This document shows, piece after piece, positions 57,877 to 64,000 of a stretch of 64,000 nucleotides of DNA (position 1 is the first letter of the stretch; every line of letters starts with the position of its first letter). Source of the stretch: Amoebophrya sp. A120 (Eukaryota; Sar; Dinophyceae; Syndiniales; Amoebophryaceae); NCBI GenBank assembly GCA_905178155.1, contig CAJINV010000005.1, positions 9,021,222 to 9,085,221 on the forward strand. The letters are read 5' to 3'. The notes beneath the pieces were generated by a model that worked only from the letters and a program-made list of their open reading frames with translations, made no database searches and was not told where the DNA came from. The translations under genes were made by a program, and so were the position numbers.

Positions 57877-57958
57877 GATGGTGATCCGGGGCTACTCGTG
57901 AAACACAAGATATTTCCAAAAATCGTTCTGAAACTGGTAGTACTTGAAAATCCCGTCA

Positions 57959-60900
57959 CTACTGCTGTTCTCCCGCGGAAAAGAAGCCCACACGTCGCTT
58001 GTAGAAGATTGTCTTTACCGCCCAGAAGGGTCTTCCGTCGATGAAAAACGAGGTCTTCGGTCCATCCCAGACGTCGTGGTGCTGTATCTCCTTCCCGTGC
58101 AGCGTGATCTTGAAGTGGGTAGTGCGTTGTGGTAAAAGGTTCTTGCTAACTGGTCCGTACTTCAGGTCGAGATTGGATAGTTGTACTGCTTTCGGCACCT
58201 TGAAGAAAATGGTGCAGATAGGTAAAAACTTGCTGTGCAGAAGTTCATCTAGTTCTCCGCGGTTTTTCGTACCGCATTGCTGCCAGGTATCGACGCAGCT
58301 CCGGATTTCAGTTTTTGTACTGGTAGTTCTTGATAAAAACGTCTGCCTTTCTCCGCGTAGCAAAATGCCGGCGCTGAGAAGGTATTGCTGCGGTGGGGAA
58401 AAGCTGGAGCACTGCATCATGTCGTTATGCCAGAAGACAACATAATCTTCTCCCTCGTCCCACTTTCCGCTACTCTTCCTTACTGGTGGAATTTCATTCA
58501 AAAATTTCACATCTTGTTTTTCTTCCTGAGGATGTAACAGGTGACGTCGCGGCTCACTTCCATGGTGATAAATCCACTGCTCCGCTGTTTCCGTCCATCC
58601 TACCGCTGACGCTGCCGTAACATACGACAACGCAGCCTGCGTAGCTGCTGGCTCCTGCAAGAGGTCTTCTTGTTCCGGATTCAAATCCATTTCCTCTTCC
58701 TCCACGTCCATACCAGTAGCGGGCAGCTCTCCTGCTTCAAAATTCGCACACTTGGTTGCGAATCGCTTCTGTTCTTCGGCGATAAATTTTCGAATCACCT
58801 TCATCACAGACTCGTCCGCAACACCCCACACGGAGAGGAGCAGCAACAGTGCGTCGGCGACGAGGCGAACTTCCTTGGTGAGCGCGTCTGTCCAGTTTTT
58901 CTTTCCCGCTATGTGTGCGATGGACATGACCTTGCCTTCTTGAAGTTGTAAAATGTTCATGTAGTCACTGCGCAGATTTTTCTCTTTTGGTTCTGCAAGA
59001 CAGTTGCGACTGTCGGTGAGCTGGAGGAGCACGTTGCCCAACCTGGTAAGGTGCAAGTCCAGCGCGAGTTGTGTCAGATACAAACTTTCTGAACACAGCA
59101 GTCGTTGTCCCAGTAGTTCAATACCCGTAGAACTATGGAACACTCTTTTCGGGCTTTTTGAAAAAGCAAGAAGAGTTGTGATAAAATCGGACTCCGGGCC
59201 GACTAGGTTCACCGTGCCGCCGACCCGCGACATAGATGCGTCCGCACATCCGATGACAAAGTGCTGGAGGAGGTCGCCAATCCGCATTACTCTCCGGCTA
59301 GCGCAGTCCATTTCGTTCGCGTACCAAATCAGGTTGTTCATGTCGCAGACATAATCTGCAACCTGTTCGTAGCTGTTTGCTTGTTCCGCTGGGATGAGTT
59401 GGCTTGCCAGCATGCTCGTCAGGCACAGGATGAGAGCTGCGGTTTTGGTGCTCCACAACAGTTCACCTATGCGTCCTCGAAACGGATTCTGTACTGCCTT
59501 CTTTTGCATTTTCGTGCGTGCAGTGTCGCGGTCGTGAAAAAACTGCAACACTTCAGCCTTCTCAATCGGTACCACTTTGGAGAGGTAGTTGGACTGGGAC
59601 ACCACGTAGACTACATCCTCGTGCTGTTCACACCAGTCGACTAGTTGCTTTGCGTCGAACTTCAGCGCTTCGACGTTGTTGTATGTGGTTGGACCTTGAT
59701 CGCGGGTGATATCATACTCGCGCTCCAGTCCGGAAATTTTGCTTTCATCCACCGGCCGTAGGAATTCCGCCGGGGTTTCAAATTCCATCTTTTCAAGCTC
59801 CGTTTTGTGCTTTTTCAGAGCTTGTTGTGTTTGGTAGCGGTGGATCTCGGTGGGAACCACGGAAATTTGCCGCCCGATAAAAGCATCTTTCCTCCCTGGC
59901 CGCAAGCAACTCCAGCTTCCTAATTCATATCGCCGAAAAAGCGCAAAATTTCGGAGCTGGTACAGCAACGTGCCACCGGAGAGGGTGTCATCAACATGAC
60001 TTCCCAGCGCTCCGAGCAAAGTGCCGCGGAGCTGAACATGCGAGGTCAGGGAGTTCAAGATTTTCTCACTTTCGATGTTCGCAAACGACCCACCGGGCTT
60101 CAGCGGAGCAGGATCCACGACGTTGTCTTTCTTGGCGCCGTAGATGACCCTTGCACACTGTTCCAAGTTTTCGGAGTCGACTGCTAGCAGTTGTTCTAAT
60201 TTTTCGTCGAAGTAGGCGCGGACAGCGTCCGGACCCCGTGCTAGTACTTCTTCTTCTTCCGGCGTCGCAGTACACACCCACAACGTCGGGTCGAGTTTGC
60301 TTTGCTGGTATCCAAGCGTGGTGAGCGAGGCGAACAGCGTCTTCATCCAATTGTACGGAGCATCCTTGCATCCGTAAATTGCTGCGATGAGTTCCACCAG
60401 ATCCGAGAAGCCGTAATCCTTCATGTTCTTGATCGTGTCCGGCACGGTCATCCAGATCTTGGAAGCAGAATCTTTGTAGTAGTCATCATTTTCGCCGTGC
60501 GCCGCGTCGAAGCTGAAACCCTTGAGGAAGGCTTCTTTAAAATCCCCGATCCAGGGCGACGTCTTTGTGGCCTGGAAAAACTGGAGAAGCGCAATCAGCG
60601 TCGTGTCGTGCATGGTGAAGCTGCGACAAGAAAGCGTCACGGAGGACTTCGGGCCAAACCTCTTGTCCAAAAATCCCCTGCTCACCCATCGGCTCTTTAC
60701 TTTCGTAACCCGCCCGCCTGGCTCGACCTTCACGGTTACCACCAAGCGACTAGTAAGCAGATTCATCTTCTTTTTCTCCGCCGGAGTTACACTGCTCCAC
60801 GAGCGATGTTCCCCGAAGATCTTGTGGTCGATGATCGCTTGTACTTCTCCTTTTACCGAGGGGATGAACAGCGATTCGAACCCGAGCTGGTACGCGGTTG

Positions 60901-63900
60901 CTTCATCTATCACAAGCGCGCTTGCTTTCGTTCCGTTTGCATGCTTCTGCAGGTTCTCTTTCACGGTGCGAGTGACTTCAAAATAAATCCGCGCGTACCA
61001 TGCATCGGATTCTTTGCTCCACTCTTCTGGCTTTTCTTCATCCAGAAATTCCGGCGCACACGTCGGTCCCCAGCGAAGAAGAATACTATTTCCGCGGAAC
61101 TGTTTCTCCGCAGGTTTGTTTTTCTTTATTTCGGTAGCTGTACACACGTAGCGGATGTCTTTCGAGTTGTCCTTCGCGTTGATCAGCTTTTTTATGCATT
61201 TGCCGTTCATCAACTGGCTCCACAACCAGCACACGTTGTCCGACGTCATGAGTCTGCCCATGTGCTGTTCTTTCTTGTGTAGATGTTGTTCCACCGCGGG
61301 GATGACAGAAAAGTCATACGCCCGCTCCACATTGGCGCCGCCATCATCTGGTTCTGCCACGGTGAGAAAAATCTTACCCTGCTGGACCTCGAGTTGCATG
61401 GCGCTGACGCAGTTACGAAGTTGCTTTTGTATTTTCGGATTAAGCTGGTAGATGTCAACTACAAGCTCGCCTGGTTCTAGCTTGATTCCTGCTTGATCGT
61501 ACAGGAATTCCGGCTCGGGGCGCGTGTTGAATGTCCAGAAAGACGAAGCAGGAGCCACCACCTTTTGTGCTCGCCGCGGAGGTGCAGGTTGATTATTTGC
61601 CGCTGCGCCGCGGGTTTTCCTCATGAGCTCTCGCTGCGAAACACGAGCTGCTCTTTCCACTGCTTCAAACTTTTCGCGAAAGTATGCATGTTTTTCTGCA
61701 GCGGCCATTTTTCCGAGAGATACAACTTCAGCTCGGAACGACGGTATCACGCCGATCACCGGCGCGTCCTCCTTTTTCTTGAAGGTGGTAGTCCCCACCC
61801 ATTCCTGATATCCCGCAAGCCGGGTGCGTCCTTTGCTGGTCTTGGGCTTCTTGATGTTGTCACTCAACACACGCACTGCTTCTTTTGGGAAGTTGAGGAG
61901 GCCGTATTCGGTTCTTCTCTCCCCGGTCAGGAACTCCCAGTTGATTCCTTCGCCCCGGTTCGGCAAAAACGCGCGCGTCCGAGGCTGAACGTGATATCGG
62001 ATAATTTCTGTTTCGGTTTCCACCCACTCGTCGTCTCGCCCAGCCGCAGAAGCGACGGATGGCAGTGCTGGCGCTACACCCTCGTCGGAAGACTCCAGCA
62101 AATTTTGCGCCACGCTGTCATCCCTGTTGCGTTGGATGTGGAACAGAGGATTGTCGTCGCGGCTTTCTTCTTCTTGTACCGGTGCAGCATCGCTGTCCGG
62201 CGTATCTTCATCGTCATCTTCTGAGTCCGATTCCTCGTCCTCGTTTAACGCAATCCGCCTTCGTTTTCCGGTCTTGTACTGGACTGGAAGCTCCGGGCGG
62301 ACTTCTGGATTGTCAGCGACATCTGCACTCCCATCTCCATGCACCAGTGCAGTATGTTGCAAGAGACGATTTCGGCTAGTGAAATTTCGATGACAAATTT
62401 TGCATGTGTGTCCTAGCTCTTCCGCACCTAGGGCTTCGCCGCGTAGCGTGCTGCGCGTGCCTTGTACAGCTGTGAGAGGATCTTGAAATATTGGATCTCC
62501 ATCTTCATCACGATGGGAGTGCAAGCGTTCCTGAATTTCCATCGCGGTGGACTCGTCGGGGTAGGATTCCAACGCAACTTTCATCGGGTCCTCCACCTGT
62601 ATTAGCGCAATGTCCGTGGGCTGGTAAAACGAAGTTCCCTGGCCCACCTGCACGTCGGCGCCGTGATCAAACACTGTTCGTACTGTTCCTGTTTCCCAGG
62701 AGCGAAAAGAGCCGTCGGGTCGTCGTACTAGTACTTCCATGTTGGGAGAGAGAAGAGACGAATCCAGGCAGCGTTTGTATGAACGTCCCACCAGCTCACG
62801 GCGTTGTAGTAACTGCTGCACGTCGAGGCGGGTGATCGCTTTTCGCACCGCGGACTGGATCTTCGCTTTGGTTTTGAACCAGTCATCCAAGTCGGCACTG
62901 AATTCCGGATCGTGATGCAGGTCAGCAGCGAGCCGCTCCCAGTCATGCGCTCCGGCATAGAAACTCCCGCTCGACAACGCAAACGGAGTGAGGCAGGTGG
63001 TGAGGATCGGCACGGAATTTATTTGGAAAACGTGCTCCCTCACTAATTCGTGCTTCAACGCGATCGAAACGTCGTTCTCGTCTGCGTCTGCTTCTTGTTT
63101 TAGCAATTCATCGAGTGCTTCCTCCATTGAAGAAGACAGCACTTCATGCGACGCTCGGCTCCACAGCAAAATTTCAAGCGAAGGGTCGAACGGCGTGGTG
63201 GTGTATTTCCAAACATTGGAGCGGTGTACACCATTCATTCTTTCTATTTTGGATATGCGGTTGGCTGCTTTGTACCCCGCGCGGACGAGGCGGATGTTCA
63301 GAGAGTTGCACACCTTGCGAAAAAGCTCGTTGCAAAACTCGACGCCCTCGCCCACCACAATTCGTTGTGGCGATCCTCCCGATAGCATTCGCAGCATCAT
63401 CACGCCACGCACTGCTGCTGCGGTAAGACCACCAGTTGTTTCTTCGGATAATTCACAGGAGCGGAGCCGTGTGCAGGTGTCCAAAACGTACACACACTTC
63501 CCCAGCCTGCTCTTCATGCTGTCCGCCACCCAGCACACGTTTTTGTTCGGCGAAAATTGGAGGAGCGAACCGCGCTCCATTATTCGCTTCGCATCATCCA
63601 GCGAGCGACATTTTGAACAGAAGCTTCTAATGCGCTTCATCGCCTTTTTCGCCGCGCCGCGGAAAAGATGCTCGAGCGCAGCTGAGTGTCCGAGCTGCTC
63701 GTGTTGTTTCTTCAACCACTGCAGTTCGCCCCGGGAAAGTGTTGGAAATTCCTGCTCCAGTTGGTCAATGCTGATTGAACTGGGGCGGGATTCTTCATTG
63801 CTGTTTTCGGCTGACTCCAGAAAGTTTTCCTCGTCTGAAGCTGCTTCTTCTTCCTCGCTCTGCACATCAGGATGTGAATCAAGATCGAGGCCAAGTTCGT

Positions 63901-64000
63901 TTCCGGAGAGAAAGCAGCACGCCACCCACTCCGTGTCTTCATCGTTTAGTCCCGGACACTTTTCCTGGACAATTTGCAGCAGTTCCTCCTTGGTTTTGTT
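57959..64000 (-). CDS. Copia-like retrotransposon Pol polyprotein, partial
   Basis: One open frame of more than 2,000 codons that runs off the right edge; stop at 57959. Rough order, counting from 63925: HEQLGH...CSKC integrase zinc-binding motif (68-104), integrase core with WVADS (132), a degenerate GEGVEF where D-N-G-x-E-F is expected (204), and KIERMNG (232). A C2H2 zinc finger CKICHRNFTSRNRLLQHTALVH-type motif lies at about 506-528. The RVT_2-type reverse transcriptase follows, with GDFKEAFLKG (1126), CKDAPYNW and a SHVDD catalytic box (1311). An RNase H domain with CADAS (1560) comes next. The frame is intact and has no introners. It is a retroelement by family knowledge. Loss of the second integrase Asp, the internal finger and the long linker are unusual. 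Confidence 0.82.
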   Translation of the reverse strand, partial: NKTKEELLQIVQEKCPGLNDEDTEWVACCFLSGNELGLDLDSHPDVQSEEEEAASDEENFLESAENSNEESRPSSISIDQLEQEFPTLSRGELQWLKKQHEQLGHSAALEHLFRGAAKKAMKRIRSFCSKCRSLDDAKRIMERGSLLQFSPNKNVCWVADSMKSRLGKCVYVLDTCTRLRSCELSEETTGGLTAAAVRGVMMLRMLSGGSPQRIVVGEGVEFCNELFRKVCNSLNIRLVRAGYKAANRISKIERMNGVHRSNVWKYTTTPFDPSLEILLWSRASHEVLSSSMEEALDELLKQEADADENDVSIALKHELVREHVFQINSVPILTTCLTPFALSSGSFYAGAHDWERLAADLHHDPEFSADLDDWFKTKAKIQSAVRKAITRLDVQQLLQRRELVGRSYKRCLDSSLLSPNMEVLVRRPDGSFRSWETGTVRTVFDHGADVQVGQGTSFYQPTDIALIQVEDPMKVALESYPDESTAMEIQERLHSHRDEDGDPIFQDPLTAVQGTRSTLRGEALGAEELGHTCKICHRNFTSRNRLLQHTALVHGDGSADVADNPEVRPELPVQYKTGKRRRIALNEDEESDSEDDDEDTPDSDAAPVQEEESRDDNPLFHIQRNRDDSVAQNLLESSDEGVAPALPSVASAAGRDDEWVETETEIIRYHVQPRTRAFLPNRGEGINWEFLTGERRTEYGLLNFPKEAVRVLSDNIKKPKTSKGRTRLAGYQEWVGTTTFKKKEDAPVIGVIPSFRAEVVSLGKMAAAEKHAYFREKFEAVERAARVSQRELMRKTRGAAANNQPAPPRRAQKVVAPASSFWTFNTRPEPEFLYDQAGIKLEPGELVVDIYQLNPKIQKQLRNCVSAMQLEVQQGKIFLTVAEPDDGGANVERAYDFSVIPAVEQHLHKKEQHMGRLMTSDNVCWLWSQLMNGKCIKKLINAKDNSKDIRYVCTATEIKKNKPAEKQFRGNSILLRWGPTCAPEFLDEEKPEEWSKESDAWYARIYFEVTRTVKENLQKHANGTKASALVIDEATAYQLGFESLFIPSVKGEVQAIIDHKIFGEHRSWSSVTPAEKKKMNLLTSRLVVTVKVEPGGRVTKVKSRWVSRGFLDKRFGPKSSVTLSCRSFTMHDTTLIALLQFFQATKTSPWIGDFKEAFLKGFSFDAAHGENDDYYKDSASKIWMTVPDTIKNMKDYGFSDLVELIAAIYGCKDAPYNWMKTLFASLTTLGYQQSKLDPTLWVCTATPEEEEVLARGPDAVRAYFDEKLEQLLAVDSENLEQCARVIYGAKKDNVVDPAPLKPGGSFANIESEKILNSLTSHVQLRGTLLGALGSHVDDTLSGGTLLYQLRNFALFRRYELGSWSCLRPGRKDAFIGRQISVVPTEIHRYQTQQALKKHKTELEKMEFETPAEFLRPVDESKISGLEREYDITRDQGPTTYNNVEALKFDAKQLVDWCEQHEDVVYVVSQSNYLSKVVPIEKAEVLQFFHDRDTARTKMQKKAVQNPFRGRIGELLWSTKTAALILCLTSMLASQLIPAEQANSYEQVADYVCDMNNLIWYANEMDCASRRVMRIGDLLQHFVIGCADASMSRVGGTVNLVGPESDFITTLLAFSKSPKRVFHSSTGIELLGQRLLCSESLYLTQLALDLHLTRLGNVLLQLTDSRNCLAEPKEKNLRSDYMNILQLQEGKVMSIAHIAGKKNWTDALTKEVRLVADALLLLLSVWGVADESVMKVIRKFIAEEQKRFATKCANFEAGELPATGMDVEEEEMDLNPEQEDLLQEPAATQAALSYVTAASAVGWTETAEQWIYHHGSEPRRHLLHPQEEKQDVKFLNEIPPVRKSSGKWDEGEDYVVFWHNDMMQCSSFSPPQQYLLSAGILLRGERQTFLSRTTSTKTEIRSCVDTWQQCGTKNRGELDELLHSKFLPICTIFFKVPKAVQLSNLDLKYGPVSKNLLPQRTTHFKITLHGKEIQHHDVWDGPKTSFFIDGRPFWAVKTIFYKRRVGFFSAGEQQ

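Overview
The window is nuclear DNA of a protist, most likely a parasitic dinoflagellate of the Amoebophrya/Syndiniales type. That placement is inference. It rests on almost all genes lying on one strand, intron-rich genes with little recognisable homology, and dozens of repeated introns with terminal inverted repeats and non-standard splice boundaries, which is what is known from published Amoebophrya genomes. All confident genes lie on the minus strand.

Layout, left to right: a partial membrane-protein gene (1-4227); a Q/N-rich protein (4821-6375); RNA polymerase subunit RPB7 (6546-7976); a coiled-coil gene (about 9600-13198); a giant coiled-coil gene (14636-23627); a small secreted or membrane protein with a frame break (25661-26070); DRC4/GAS8 of the ciliary nexin-dynein regulatory complex (26657-33472); ribosomal protein eL29 (34362-34686); a threonine-rich single-pass membrane protein (37169-38880); a gene for an unknown protein of nearly 3,000 residues (40587-54438); and a Copia-like pol reading frame that runs off the right edge (57959-64000).

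The main feature is 60 introner-like elements in nine sequence families, all inside genes. Nearly all begin TAT and end ATA, carry inverted repeats, and are flanked by a 5-bp direct repeat. Deleting the element plus one repeat copy keeps the reading frame at every junction I checked in detail. In RPB7 and DRC4 it restores a protein colinear with its homologues. Most boundaries cannot be written as GT-AG or GC-AG. One family is spliced out in both orientations within a single gene.

A second layer is an snoRNA system. Two long DRC4 introns hold tandem C/D-type and H/ACA-type snoRNA candidates, and another C/D set lies upstream of eL29. Their guides match universally conserved segments of the large and small rRNAs. 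The ciliary genes and RPB7 are ordinary housekeeping genes. The giant proteins and the threonine-rich membrane protein are lineage-specific. Exon limits were worked out by hand and may be off by a few bases.
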